In this document: positions 1-7,872 of the stretch, piece after piece
Layout of the letters: the number at the start of each line of letters is the position of its first letter
How positions within the stretch are numbered: the first letter of the stretch is position 1
Source of the DNA: Thermoguttaceae bacterium
Lineage (GTDB): Bacteria > Planctomycetota > Planctomycetia > Pirellulales > Thermoguttaceae
Length of the DNA stretch: 64,000 nucleotides
NCBI GenBank assembly: GCA_017441605.1
Contig: JAFRXD010000082.1
Location: 1 to 64,000, forward strand
Direction: 5' to 3'
Made by a program: the position numbers and the translations under genes
Notes under the pieces: generated by a model
Told to the model about the DNA's origin: nothing
What the model saw: only the letters and a program-made list of their open reading frames with translations
Databases searched by the model: none

Positions 1-1325
1 GTGGCCTCGTTTGCCACGTGCGTCACGTTGGCGATGAACTCAGCGCAGTCCGTGGCGGCCTGGGCGGAGGTCATGGAGGCGGCGGACATCTCCTCCGTCC
101 CCGCGTTGCTCTGTTCCAGCGATGAGGAGTTGGATTCCATCAGCTTCACGGTCTCGTTCACGGCCTTGCGGACCTTGTTGGCGCCCTCCAGGTTAACCGC
201 CGAGTCCTCGTGCAGGGTCGTGGCCTTCTCGGAGGAAGCGTCGGCGTTGTCGCGGATTTCGATGATAGCCGTGCGCATGGCCTTGAACATCTCAGACAGA
301 GAGTCGCCCAGTTTGCCCAGCTCGTCGTGCCCATTGTAGTTGAAATCCTCGCGGGTGATGGACATATCCCCGTCGCGGGCCTGGTGAACAAGCTCCACCA
401 CGCGGGCCAGCGGTTTGCGGATAGCCCCGGCGATGATGAACGCGATGCCCAGACCCACCACAATCGCCACGACGGTCAGCGAAATCAGCAGCCAAACCGC
501 GCTGCTAAGGGAGTCGTGCCCCTCCTGGGTGAGGTTGGTGACCCTTCTGATCGCCGTGTTGATGATCGTGTCAGCCGCATTGACAAGGGAAAGGCAGTCC
601 TTCAGCGCCGCCTGGAACAGCGGATCCGTCTCGGTGTAGGCCTTGAGCACATCGGCAAACGCCGTCTTGAAAGCCATGAAGGCCCCTCGCCCGCTGAGCA
701 ATTTTTCCTTCACGTCCTGGAAGCGGGCAACCTCGGCAAAACGGGAGCAGGCGTCTTCCAGCTCGTTGAGCTGGGTCATAACATTGTTCAGGGTACGCAC
801 GTCGCGGTACTGCATTCCCTGCTGGTACTGCCAGGCGGCGGTCAGCAGGCGCGCCTGGAGATTTTCAACGGTCCTCAGACGCTCGGCACTGGTCGTCAGC
901 TGGGCCACTTCCGCGTCGCCGGCGGTTTTGCCCTTCAGCTTCTGGAACTCCTCAAAGCTCCGCTGATACTGGATATTGATAACGTCCGTGAAGAGGCTGG
1001 AGATGGTGTTGATGCTCTCGTCCAGCGTCTTGACCGAGGCTTTCTTGGAGCGGAGCATGGTGACGACCTTCTCCAGCGCGGCTGTGCTGTTGCGCACCGC
1101 CGTCTCGATCTCCGGGATGGTGCTCAGCGAGGTCAGCCCCGGCTGTTCCGCGTAAAGCCTCTTCGCCTCGTTGATCTTCCCCCGCAGTTCCGCGATGCGG
1201 TTCTGGAGGGCGGAGTAATCCTCCTCGCTCTCAGAGTAACGCAAGTCGCGAACGCCGGCGCGAGCCAAGTCTTCGAGATAATCGGCGAGATAGCTATTGA
1301 TCGAGGTTTTCGAGAGTTTTTCCAT
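1..1325 (-). CDS. methyl-accepting chemotaxis protein, 3' end outside window, probably chimeric
   Basis: The reading frame is open from an ATG at 1325 to the window edge (441 codons). It reads as a chemotaxis receptor: a helical sensor region at about residues 30-270, one membrane segment at about 275-300 (WLLISLTVVAIVVGLGIAFI), a HAMP region starting IRKPLARVVELV, then the start of the coiled signalling domain. Receptors of this type normally have a second membrane segment at the N-terminus; here the first 25 residues (MEKLSKTSINSYLADYLEDL...) are hydrophilic. Codon use changes inside the gene: the first 25-30 codons use host codons such as TCG and CTC, whereas the rest prefers CTG, CAG and AAG. 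I infer that the start belongs to a host gene and the rest to another genome, through recombination or misassembly. No clear ribosome site precedes the ATG. Confidence 0.7.
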   Translation of the reverse strand, partial: MEKLSKTSINSYLADYLEDLARAGVRDLRYSESEEDYSALQNRIAELRGKINEAKRLYAEQPGLTSLSTIPEIETAVRNSTAALEKVVTMLRSKKASVKTLDESINTISSLFTDVINIQYQRSFEEFQKLKGKTAGDAEVAQLTTSAERLRTVENLQARLLTAAWQYQQGMQYRDVRTLNNVMTQLNELEDACSRFAEVARFQDVKEKLLSGRGAFMAFKTAFADVLKAYTETDPLFQAALKDCLSLVNAADTIINTAIRRVTNLTQEGHDSLSSAVWLLISLTVVAIVVGLGIAFIIAGAIRKPLARVVELVHQARDGDMSITREDFNYNGHDELGKLGDSLSEMFKAMRTAIIEIRDNADASSEKATTLHEDSAVNLEGANKVRKAVNETVKLMESNSSSLEQSNAGTEEMSAASMTSAQAATDCAEFIANVTHVANEA

Positions 1326-1395
1326 GGGAAGCCCGAAGTTCCGAGGGGGTCGAAAGGCGCGAGTCGAGCGCGAACCGGCGCCGCGCTACTCCGAC

Positions 1396-1425
1396 ATTAT
1401 ACGCCAAAAAGCTCTCGGCGTCCAA
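1396..1425 (-). promoter_or_regulatory. sigma70-like promoter facing the chimeric chemotaxis gene
   Basis: On the minus strand TTGGAC (1425-1420) and TATAAT (1401-1396) are separated by 18 bases, about 70 bases before the ATG at 1325. Its composition is host-like, which fits the view that a host gene originally started here. Confidence 0.5.
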
Positions 1426-1466
1426 AAGAAAACGCGCGACGTTCTCGAAAAAGAGCGTCGCGCGTT
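1422..1466 (-). terminator. terminator of csrA
   Basis: Arms AACGCGCGACG (1431-1441) and CGTCGCGCGTT (1456-1466) form an 11-bp stem. On the minus strand the hairpin is followed by TTTTCTTTT. It lies 30 bases past the csrA stop. Confidence 0.75.
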
Positions 1467-1495
1467 CATATGTCTTGCGCCGGAACGCGGGATCG

Positions 1496-1774
1496 TTACC
1501 TGAATTTCACTTCGTAATCGGCGGAACTCGCCCCGACGCGCGCGGGACGGTCGGGAACGTAGCGACCGGAGGAATACGAATCGACCCCTCTGCCGAGCGC
1601 GGCTTCCGCCTTCTCGTTTTGAATCGCCTCGTAGATTTCCTGACGATGAACGGGAACGTCGGCGGGCGCTTCGATTCCCAGCCTAATCCGATCCCCTCTC
1701 ACGTCGACGATCGTTACGACTATATCGTCGCCAATATAGATGCTCTGATCCTTATATCTCGACAAAACAAGCAT
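1496..1774 (-). CDS. csrA: carbon storage regulator CsrA
   Basis: This is a 92-residue RNA-binding post-transcriptional regulator of the CsrA/RsmA family. It starts MLVLSRYKDQSIYIGDDI, keeps the N-terminal L4 and R6, the I-x-I-G strand, the GDRIRLGIEAP core, and the VPVHRQEIYEAI segment with the conserved RNA-contacting arginine. The start at 1774 is chosen because AGAAGGAG lies just upstream; a longer open frame upstream is not needed. Family members are usually about 60-75 residues, so the last 25-30 residues, rich in Tyr, Ser, Arg and Val, form an extension of unknown role. It is transcribed alone and ends at a hairpin at 1422-1466. In other bacteria CsrA controls translation of motility and metabolic mRNAs; no target can be read from this window. 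Confidence 0.93.
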   Translation of the reverse strand: MLVLSRYKDQSIYIGDDIVVTIVDVRGDRIRLGIEAPADVPVHRQEIYEAIQNEKAEAALGRGVDSYSSGRYVPDRPARVGASSADYEVKFR

Positions 1775-2496
1775 AGTAACTGCTCCTTCTCGTACTATAT
1801 CGCAATGTTCGGGCGTCCTGTCCTTAGGATCCGCGTCAACCCCGAGCCGGATTGAGCGGTCGACTGCGAGCGCTCGCCGCCCCCGCCAATCTCCTCGCCG
1901 TCTTTCGCCTCGGGAGAAGCCCCCGAGACCCGGTCGCTCGACGCGCTGAAGAATACGCGAAAAAAACTCGAAACGAGCGTCGTTTTTCAATTTTTTTTTC
2001 GCTATTCCTCCGTCGCGTTCCGCAAACGAAACGAACGAATCGACTGGGCAAGGTTTAACGAGCCGTTCGTCGGGATCTTCGCGAAAAGACCCCGATCGAG
2101 CGCGCTTTGCCCGATAGGCTTGTAATCGACCCGCCCGAGAAAATCGTATCATAAAAATCGCGGTTCGCTCGGTAAATCGCAAGGTTTTGCGGCGCGTTAT
2201 GCGCTGTGTAGCGCAAAGTCCGCGAGTAACGATTGTGATTGTCAAATGGGTTCGGACGGTGGTTCGCGTTGTCGCGCCGAAAGGAGTTGCGACGACGGTT
2301 TTCTTCGAATTTCCACCTTTTGCGGATCTTTTGAGTAAAAACTTTAGCAAAATCTCGAAAAACCCGAACTTTTTCCCGTTCTCGTATTGCCGTCGCGCGG
2401 TTTTTTCTTACAATTAGGCGTAGCGGGTTCCGGTTTTCGGTCTGGAATTTGAAAGCGTCGGGCTCGCGCACGCGTTTGCACAAGGAACGGCTTACC
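1775..2496. other. 722-base intergenic region between divergent csrA and a lipoprotein gene
   Basis: No convincing gene. Open frames here lack ribosome sites and recognisable protein sequence. A T-rich tract lies near 1985-2000. A promoter-like pair for the rightward gene, TTGCCG (2387-2392) and TACAAT (2409-2414) with 16 bases between, is visible. The length leaves room for a small RNA, but none was recognised. Confidence 0.5.
2387..2414 (+). promoter_or_regulatory. promoter of the low-complexity lipoprotein gene
   Basis: TTGCCG (2387-2392), 16-base spacer, TACAAT (2409-2414). It lies about 80 bases before the ATG at 2497. Confidence 0.45.
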
Positions 2497-3615
2497 ATGC
2501 GGAACGATAGCGCAAGATGGGCGGCTTCGTCTGGACGACGACCCGCTCGAACGACATTCGACCTTAGAGTTTTCCTCTTTTTGCTCCTCGTCGCGGCCCC
2601 TCTGGTCGCGTCGACCGGTTGCGCGTCGACTAACGGCGCGCGGCGTTGCTCCCTCTGCGAAAAACTAAGCGGAAATCCCGACTCCCCCGATTCCGACGTT
2701 CCCAAGCAAGCGGCTCAGTCGGTCGACTCTAGCAAGGCGACGACTAAGGAATCGACCAAAACCTCGACCGTCGCCGGCATTCCGAACGCCGGAGCCTCCG
2801 GTTCCGCCACGACTCGCGCTCAAGACGTCGAGATCGCGCCGCTCGAGAGTTTGGACAGTCGGGTCGACGAGACGATCAAGGCCTTAGAGCCGGATCCCGC
2901 GTCCCTGCGACCCGAATTGGATCCCGCGCCGTCCGCCGCCGCGCCCAGGAGCGCGCCCGCGCAAGAGTCGAAGCCGCAAATTGCCGCGGTTCCCGAGTCG
3001 AAACCGATTCCCGCGACCTCGGCGACCTCCGAGGCCATTTCCAAAGCGGACGAGGCGCTCGACGATAAGACGATCGGCGAACGGCCGAACGAGTCGACGG
3101 CGAAGGAAGTTGCCGAGGAAAAGGCGAGCGAGCCGAATTCTAACGAGTCGACCGACTCGCCCGAGAACGAGCATTCCGCCAATAAGCCGAACGGAACCCA
3201 AGCTCCGGTCGAGACCCCGAAGGAGGCCGAGTCGAGCGACGGAGGCGTCGATCAGAGCGACTGGGACGATACGATCGTCGAAGCGCGACCCCGTCCGGGA
3301 AGCTCCGTTCAAATCAAGCCCGCCTCGCAACGGCGCTCTGGATCCACCGCGCAATTCAAGTCCGCCGCGCGCCCCAAGTACGTCGAAGGGGAGCAAGGGG
3401 AAAAGCAAGGGGAAAAGCAAGGGGAAAAGCTCGTTCCCGTCTCCGGCAACGCGCGCAAAAAACTAACTCGACCCTATTCCGCGCAGAAATCCAAGGGGCG
3501 CGTTTCGTCGATCCCCTCGACTTCCGCCCAGAAAGAGGAAGTCGTTTCCCGGCCGGCTGAAGACGACGATTTGCCAGTCGTCGACGCGCGGCTTTACATG
3601 CGCCCTCGCCGCTGA
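2497..3615 (+). CDS. low-complexity lipoprotein of unknown function
   Basis: 372 residues if started at 2497, preceded by AAGGAAC. A basic N-terminus is followed by a hydrophobic stretch (about residues 23-38) ending LVASTGC, a lipobox, so the mature protein is probably lipid-anchored. The rest is rich in Ser, Ala, Glu, Lys and Pro and is predicted to be disordered, with an acidic WDDTIVEARPRP patch in the middle and a short perfect QGEK x3 repeat (12-base unit, about 3394-3429). No enzymatic domain is visible. It is a single-gene unit closed by the hairpin at 3654-3690. Such extended lipoproteins are common in Planctomycetota and fast-evolving; function cannot be assigned. Confidence 0.75.
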   Translation: MRNDSARWAASSGRRPARTTFDLRVFLFLLLVAAPLVASTGCASTNGARRCSLCEKLSGNPDSPDSDVPKQAAQSVDSSKATTKESTKTSTVAGIPNAGASGSATTRAQDVEIAPLESLDSRVDETIKALEPDPASLRPELDPAPSAAAPRSAPAQESKPQIAAVPESKPIPATSATSEAISKADEALDDKTIGERPNESTAKEVAEEKASEPNSNESTDSPENEHSANKPNGTQAPVETPKEAESSDGGVDQSDWDDTIVEARPRPGSSVQIKPASQRRSGSTAQFKSAARPKYVEGEQGEKQGEKQGEKLVPVSGNARKKLTRPYSAQKSKGRVSSIPSTSAQKEEVVSRPAEDDDLPVVDARLYMRPRR

Positions 3616-3653
3616 CCCGGCGGTTTCGCCCGATCGAGCTCGCAAACGACGAA

Positions 3654-3690
3654 AGGTCGCGTTTCGTGGAAGCGCGACCTTTTTGGTTTT
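3654..3690 (+). terminator. terminator after the low-complexity lipoprotein gene
   Basis: AGGTCGCG (3654-3661) pairs with CGCGACCT (3673-3680), followed by TTTTGGTTTT. Confidence 0.75.
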
Positions 3691-3723
3691 GGTATCGAAC
3701 GGCGTCGGGCGAGCGCGAGTCGG

Positions 3724-4941
3724 TTATTTCTCGGGGCTCGAAACGCGCTGACTGAAATCGTTGGCGGGATCCCAGCCCAGCGGCTCGACGTTGGGGAAGA
3801 GCTCTTTAAGCCGCTCCGCCAATTTACAGCCTCGGCAGTCGGTTTCGATTACTTTTCCGTCCCGCCCGACGAGGATCATTTCCGGAACCCCGTTGATCGA
3901 GTAATACTCGTAAAGTCCCTTATAGCCCGCCTCGACCGAACGTTTTTGCGAGGTCGTCGTCCAGGGAATCTCGTTGTCCGCGACGAACTTCTTTAAGAAC
4001 TCGACGTCCTGATCGATCGAGTACCCGACGACTTCGAACCCCGCGTCGCGATAGCGCGCGTAGGCCTCTTTGAGTCGCGGAATTTCGCGTCGGCACGGGC
4101 CGCACCACGTCGCCCAGATCTCGACGAGAACGACTTTGCCCTCGAAATCGCCCCATTCGAACGTTTTGCCGAAATCTTTTCCGTCGAATTGTTTCGCCTC
4201 GAAGTAGAGCTCGTTTCCGACGAGCCTCGCGAAACGGCGCTTTCCGAGCGTTTCTTGAATGGGCTTAACGAGCGCGGGGTTTTCCGACGCCTCGAACGCC
4301 TCGCACATCGCGTCGAGCGCCTCCTCGCCCAAATCGGGGGAGTGGACGCGAATCGTCGCGACGATATTGTTCGCGGTTTCGCCAAATTCCGGAACCGAGA
4401 GCGCGAAGGTGATCGCGTCGCCGACGAGCGCGACAAACTCCGCCTCCCGCGCTTCCTCCGACTTGCCAAGAGCCGCGCTCAGGCGGACGTCGAACAGCCG
4501 CGTCGCCCGGCCGAGCAGGAGGTCGCGCGATTCGTCGCTCGGGTCGAGTTTATTCTTTTGAAGGGCCTCGGCGGTTCGCGCTCGAAGCTCCTCGAATTTG
4601 GGGCCGAAGCCGCCGTTTTCCGCCTCGGAGAGCGCGAAGTTTCCGAGAATGCCCGAGAGTTGCGCGTCGTACTCGGCCCGTTCTTGGGCCGTTAGGTCGT
4701 CCAGGTCGAGGAGCGCTTTCGTCGAGCGATAGAAGTCGTCTCCGGTCGCGCTCCAAAATTCCTTTTCCGTTTTGCAAACGGCGTTCGACCATTGGGTCAG
4801 TGCCTCTTGATAAGAGACGAGCGACGATTTGTCGAGGGTCGTTGGAAAATCGGGACGAACCGGTTCTTCCGCCGTTCCGACCGCCGAAACGAGCAAAATC
4901 GCGAGGGACAAACCGATCGCGAAGCGAGCGTCGCGAGCCAT
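3724..4941 (-). CDS. secreted TlpA-like thioredoxin-fold protein
   Basis: 405 residues. Residues 1-23 form a signal peptide ending SAVGTAEE. A helical region of about 220 residues with no recognised motif is followed by a thioredoxin/AhpC-TSA-type domain from about residue 250, with the redox motif WCGPC (Cys280 and Cys283), then the strand GFEVVGYSID and the cis-proline region NGVPEMILVGRDGK. TlpA/ResA-type proteins reduce or exchange disulfides outside the cytoplasmic membrane. The long N-terminal helical part is typical of planctomycete relatives and may bind a partner. It is downstream of, and in the same direction as, the acetyltransferase at 5026-5580, 84 bases away, so the two may be co-transcribed. 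Specific substrate unknown. Confidence 0.85.
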   Translation of the reverse strand: MARDARFAIGLSLAILLVSAVGTAEEPVRPDFPTTLDKSSLVSYQEALTQWSNAVCKTEKEFWSATGDDFYRSTKALLDLDDLTAQERAEYDAQLSGILGNFALSEAENGGFGPKFEELRARTAEALQKNKLDPSDESRDLLLGRATRLFDVRLSAALGKSEEAREAEFVALVGDAITFALSVPEFGETANNIVATIRVHSPDLGEEALDAMCEAFEASENPALVKPIQETLGKRRFARLVGNELYFEAKQFDGKDFGKTFEWGDFEGKVVLVEIWATWCGPCRREIPRLKEAYARYRDAGFEVVGYSIDQDVEFLKKFVADNEIPWTTTSQKRSVEAGYKGLYEYYSINGVPEMILVGRDGKVIETDCRGCKLAERLKELFPNVEPLGWDPANDFSQRVSSPEK

Positions 4942-5025
4942 AGAAATCTCCTTGCGGCGCGATTCGCGCCTTGATAATAAGAGGATCGGGAGTCTATCGC
5001 GCGGCGAGAAAAGGCGCCGCGGCGC

Positions 5026-5580
5026 TTAAAATGGATTGTGGACGTCGATCGCGCCCTCGGGGAACGGGGTCGAGCCGAGTTCGCGATACATGGGGTAGTC
5101 GGACTGCATGTGGATCGGCAGCTCGCGATCTCGCCACATAATCATCGAATCGTACGGCAATTTCCATCCGTTTCGCTGATAGAAGCGGACGAGAGGCTCT
5201 CTGCAGAAAAGCGCGGCGAACGGGTAGCCGACCCTCTTCGACTCTTCGAGCGCGACGTCGAGCAGTCGAGTCGACAAACCGGAGCCCCGGCGCTCGGGAA
5301 TCACCGAGACGCCCTGAAAACTCGCGATCGCGAATCGCGCGTTCCACTCCGTCGAGATCGTTCGCTCGACGACCGCGACGTGACCGACAATTTTCCCGCT
5401 CGGCTCGGTCGCGAGAACCGTAAAGACGGGGGGCGCGTCGTGCCACGCTCGTCTTTTTCGGAAAATCGACTCCCAATTTGGGAAGATCGAGATTAAGAAC
5501 GAGCGCAGTCGGGCGTCCAATCGCTCGTCGATTTCCGACTCGCGCAAGATTTGAACGGAGACTGGCGTTTCGGTCGACAT
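5026..5580 (-). CDS. GNAT-family N-acetyltransferase
   Basis: 184 residues. The GNAT fold is recognised by the strand VFTVLATEPSGKIVGHVAVVER, the acetyl-CoA loop SVIPERRGSGLSTRLLDVAL (motif A, R/Q-x-x-G-x-G/A pattern as ERRGSG), and the late strand ALFCREPLVRFYQRNGWK, which is the usual F/YxxxGF/W motif B region. The family transfers an acetyl group from acetyl-CoA to an amine on a small molecule or protein; the acceptor cannot be deduced. The C-terminal 40 residues (HMQSDYPMYREL...) look like a lineage extension. The gene starts at an ATG at 5580; the strong T/A-rich stretch upstream probably holds its promoter. Confidence 0.85.
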   Translation of the reverse strand: MSTETPVSVQILRESEIDERLDARLRSFLISIFPNWESIFRKRRAWHDAPPVFTVLATEPSGKIVGHVAVVERTISTEWNARFAIASFQGVSVIPERRGSGLSTRLLDVALEESKRVGYPFAALFCREPLVRFYQRNGWKLPYDSMIMWRDRELPIHMQSDYPMYRELGSTPFPEGAIDVHNPF

Positions 5581-6008
5581 CTTTCTTTATTACACTCCAA
5601 CGACGCCGTTGTTTTCCTAAATTTTACGTCTCGACGCGAATTAAAAAAGAGGGTTTTGGCGATTATTCCCAAACGAGTTGCCCCAACCGCCCCTCGGCGC
5701 CAAAATTTGCGCCTTTTTTTTCTAAAAAATGGACGAAACTGAAGAAAAGAAACCGCCAAAGGGAAAAAGACGCTTGATTTTTTCAAAAGTGGCGGTTATC
5801 ATTACGCCAATCGAGTCGACCGGGGGCGCCCTTGGCGCGAAAATCCGAGGCGATTCGGGGCTCTCGCTCAAAGAAATTCGGGGATCCGCCCCGCGCAAGA
5901 AAGACTTTGAGCGAAGGGTTCGGAACCTTAAAACGACCGTCGCGTCCGCCGCCCAAGAGACGGCGACCGCGAATACGTCGAAACGTTGTTTTTCATAGGA
6001 GAAGAAGA
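5581..6008. other. 428-base divergent intergenic region
   Basis: Holds the rightward promoter of the ferredoxin gene (5774-5802) and presumably the leftward promoter of the acetyltransferase gene. An 89-codon open frame (5729-5998) has no ribosome site and no protein-like pattern. The ferredoxin transcript would carry a leader of about 200 bases with no recognised riboswitch. Confidence 0.5.
5774..5802 (+). promoter_or_regulatory. promoter of the ferredoxin gene
   Basis: TTGATT (5774-5779), 17-base spacer, TATCAT (5797-5802). Confidence 0.5.
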
Positions 6009-6179
6009 ATGGCAGCCACCATTGATAAAGACGCCTGCGTCGGTTGCGGCGCGTGCGCGGGCGAGTGCCCCTGCGAAGCGATCACCGTCGAAGACGTCGC
6101 CGTCGTCGACGCCGATACTTGCGTTAGCTGCGGCGCTTGCGCCGGGGCTTGTCCGGCGGGCGCGATCACGGTCGAATGA
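6009..6179 (+). CDS. bacterial-type 2x[4Fe-4S] ferredoxin
   Basis: 56 residues, with two CxxCxxCxxxC clusters: CVGCGACAGEC followed by P, and CVSCGACAGAC followed by P. Each half repeats the pattern D-x-C-V-x-C-G-A-C, so the protein is an internal duplication binding two [4Fe-4S] clusters, as in clostridial ferredoxins. It acts as a soluble low-potential one-electron carrier in the cytoplasm, and its presence suggests anaerobic redox enzymes elsewhere in the genome. The start at 6009 is preceded by AGGAG. It is transcribed alone between a promoter at 5774-5802 and a strong hairpin at 6205-6235. Length and spacing are normal for the family. Confidence 0.95.
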   Translation: MAATIDKDACVGCGACAGECPCEAITVEDVAVVDADTCVSCGACAGACPAGAITVE

Positions 6180-6204
6180 TCGTTCGCGCGCTCGTATCAT
6201 ATTC

Positions 6205-6235
6205 CTCGCGCGGGGTCTAACCGCGCGAGCGTTTT
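6205..6235 (+). terminator. terminator of the ferredoxin gene
   Basis: CTCGCGCGG (6205-6213) pairs with CCGCGCGAG (6221-6229), followed by CGTTTT. Confidence 0.7.
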
Positions 6236-6296
6236 CCCGACGTTCAACGCGGCGAGCGCTCGAGCGTCGGGTCGTTTTTTATCCGGAGAAGCCAAA

Positions 6297-7685
6297 ATGA
6301 ACGGGTCCGACATATCCGACGGAGAGCGGGGTTCGTCCCCCGTCGAACCTCGCGACGACGCGACCTCGAAGAAACTATCGCTTCGCGGAATCGGTAAATT
6401 CGTCGCCGACCTAGCCGCCAACGGGATCTCCTCCTCGACTCCCGACGCTCCTTCCGAGGACGCGCTCGATTCGGACGTTCGAGAGAGCGCCGCGCGCTCG
6501 TTCGACCTCAAGATCCAAGAGGCGGAGGAATTCGCCGATCGTCCGGAATCGGTCGAGGATCTTTTGGACGCGGCGAAAAACTGGACTCGCCGGTTTTCCC
6601 GCAAATTAAACTCCGATTCCCTCGCGAGTCTCACGACGATTTTTCGCATGACGAACTCGTCGATCTCCGGAGAGTACAAGGGTCTTTCCAAGCAGACGCT
6701 CGCCTGCATGATCGGGGCGCTCCTCTACTGCGTTTCCCCGATCGACGTCGTTCCCGACGCGATTCCGGTCGTCGGGCTTTTGGACGACGCGTTCGTTCTT
6801 TCGCTCGCGGTCAAGCGACTCGCCGACGAGCTGACGACGTTTCGCTCTTGGGAGCGCCTGAAAACGGCGAAATCGGCGCTCGCCTCTTATTTGCCTTATT
6901 TTTCCGACGTCAAACGCGTCGTGCTCGTCCCGGGCTGGCTCACGGAAAACGACGACTGCGAGGCGGAAATCGACGTCCTTGCCCCCATTTTCCCGAACGC
7001 GGAGTTCGAGCGGTTTCCGTGGAAGTCGAACGTCTCGTGGTCGGAGGCGCGCGATTGGGTCGACGGCGCGGGAACCGGGGAATTGGAGGAGTTTCTCCGC
7101 TCGTCCGGGGAGCTCGGAACCTTGGCGCTCGTCGGGCACTCGCTCGGGGCTCGCTTGGCGGTTCGCGTTCTAACCCGTTTGGCGAACGAGCCGATCAAGA
7201 AATCGCTGTGGTCCAGAAAACCGCTAAATCGCGTCGCGCAGGCGTTTTTGCTCGGCGCGGCGATCGACGTCGACGATCCCGATTTGGCCAAAGCCCCCGA
7301 GGGCGTCGTCGCGCCGCTCTGCAATTTCTACAGCCGCTACGATCGCGTTTTGCACTATCTTTATCGGTTCGTCGAGCAAAAAACCCCGCTCGGGTTGACC
7401 GGGCTCGCCGATCCCTGCCGCAACTACGTCGACTGCGTGGTCGCGGGGCGCGAGGAGTACTGGCTCGATTTGACGCGAAACGTCGCCTCCATCGCGAACT
7501 TTTTTAACTCGGGCAGGGTTCTTCAATCCCTGTCGATCGCCGATTGCGTTTCCGGCGATTTGGCCGAGTATTTCAGGCACCAGTTCAAACTGTACGCTCG
7601 GTTTTTCCACGACTCCGTCGTTGGGAACGGGGACGAATCAACCGCGCCTCGCGACAATTCCGGCGAATCGGAACTGGACGCGTAG
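6297..7685 (+). CDS. DUF1232 domain and alpha/beta-hydrolase fusion protein
   Basis: 462 residues. The acidic, low-complexity N-terminus (1-130) is followed by a DUF1232 (YkvA-like) segment at about 135-172, recognisable by YCVSPIDVVPDAIPVVGLLDD, which is a membrane-associated hydrophobic motif of unknown function. From about residue 205 there is an alpha/beta-hydrolase region: VVLVPGWL, and the nucleophile elbow GHSLG (280-284, Ser282), followed by a DUF726-like C-terminal part in which the cargo strand AFLLGAAID is typical. The pairing suggests a membrane-bound esterase or lipase-like enzyme; substrate unknown. The start has GGAGAAGCC just upstream. It is probably a single-gene unit; no clear terminator was found before the moxR promoter. 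Confidence 0.8.
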   Translation: MNGSDISDGERGSSPVEPRDDATSKKLSLRGIGKFVADLAANGISSSTPDAPSEDALDSDVRESAARSFDLKIQEAEEFADRPESVEDLLDAAKNWTRRFSRKLNSDSLASLTTIFRMTNSSISGEYKGLSKQTLACMIGALLYCVSPIDVVPDAIPVVGLLDDAFVLSLAVKRLADELTTFRSWERLKTAKSALASYLPYFSDVKRVVLVPGWLTENDDCEAEIDVLAPIFPNAEFERFPWKSNVSWSEARDWVDGAGTGELEEFLRSSGELGTLALVGHSLGARLAVRVLTRLANEPIKKSLWSRKPLNRVAQAFLLGAAIDVDDPDLAKAPEGVVAPLCNFYSRYDRVLHYLYRFVEQKTPLGLTGLADPCRNYVDCVVAGREEYWLDLTRNVASIANFFNSGRVLQSLSIADCVSGDLAEYFRHQFKLYARFFHDSVVGNGDESTAPRDNSGESELDA

Positions 7686-7776
7686 CTCCGAAATCCCCCC
7701 GAGTTTCGCGAGCCGCGTCCCCCGGTCGATTCGTTTGGCCGTCTCTTAAAAAGTTGGCGTTTTTTGCGCTCAAATC

Positions 7777-7804
7777 TTGTTATTTTTTGCGAGCGAGTTA
7801 AAAT
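7777..7804 (+). promoter_or_regulatory. promoter upstream of the moxR unit
   Basis: TTGTTA (7777-7782), 16-base spacer, TAAAAT (7799-7804), about 70 bases before the moxR start. It may drive everything to the terminator at 18341. Confidence 0.5.
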
Positions 7805-7872
7805 AGATAATATGCAAAATCTAGGTTGATTTCGCGATAACACGAGAACCGAGCGCGATAAGGAGCGAAACG

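Noticed and set aside
210..1517. 435-codon open frame on the plus strand
   Set aside because: It is antisense to the chemotaxis gene and its upstream region; the encoded sequence has no ribosome site and looks like reverse-strand coding noise in GC-rich DNA.
1775..2350. N-terminal extension of csrA to 284 codons
   Set aside because: The CsrA family starts at MLVLSR, with AGAAGGAG immediately upstream; the extension is low-complexity.
5729..5998. 89-codon frame before the ferredoxin gene
   Set aside because: No ribosome site at its ATG, overlaps the ferredoxin promoter, and no recognisable protein sequence.
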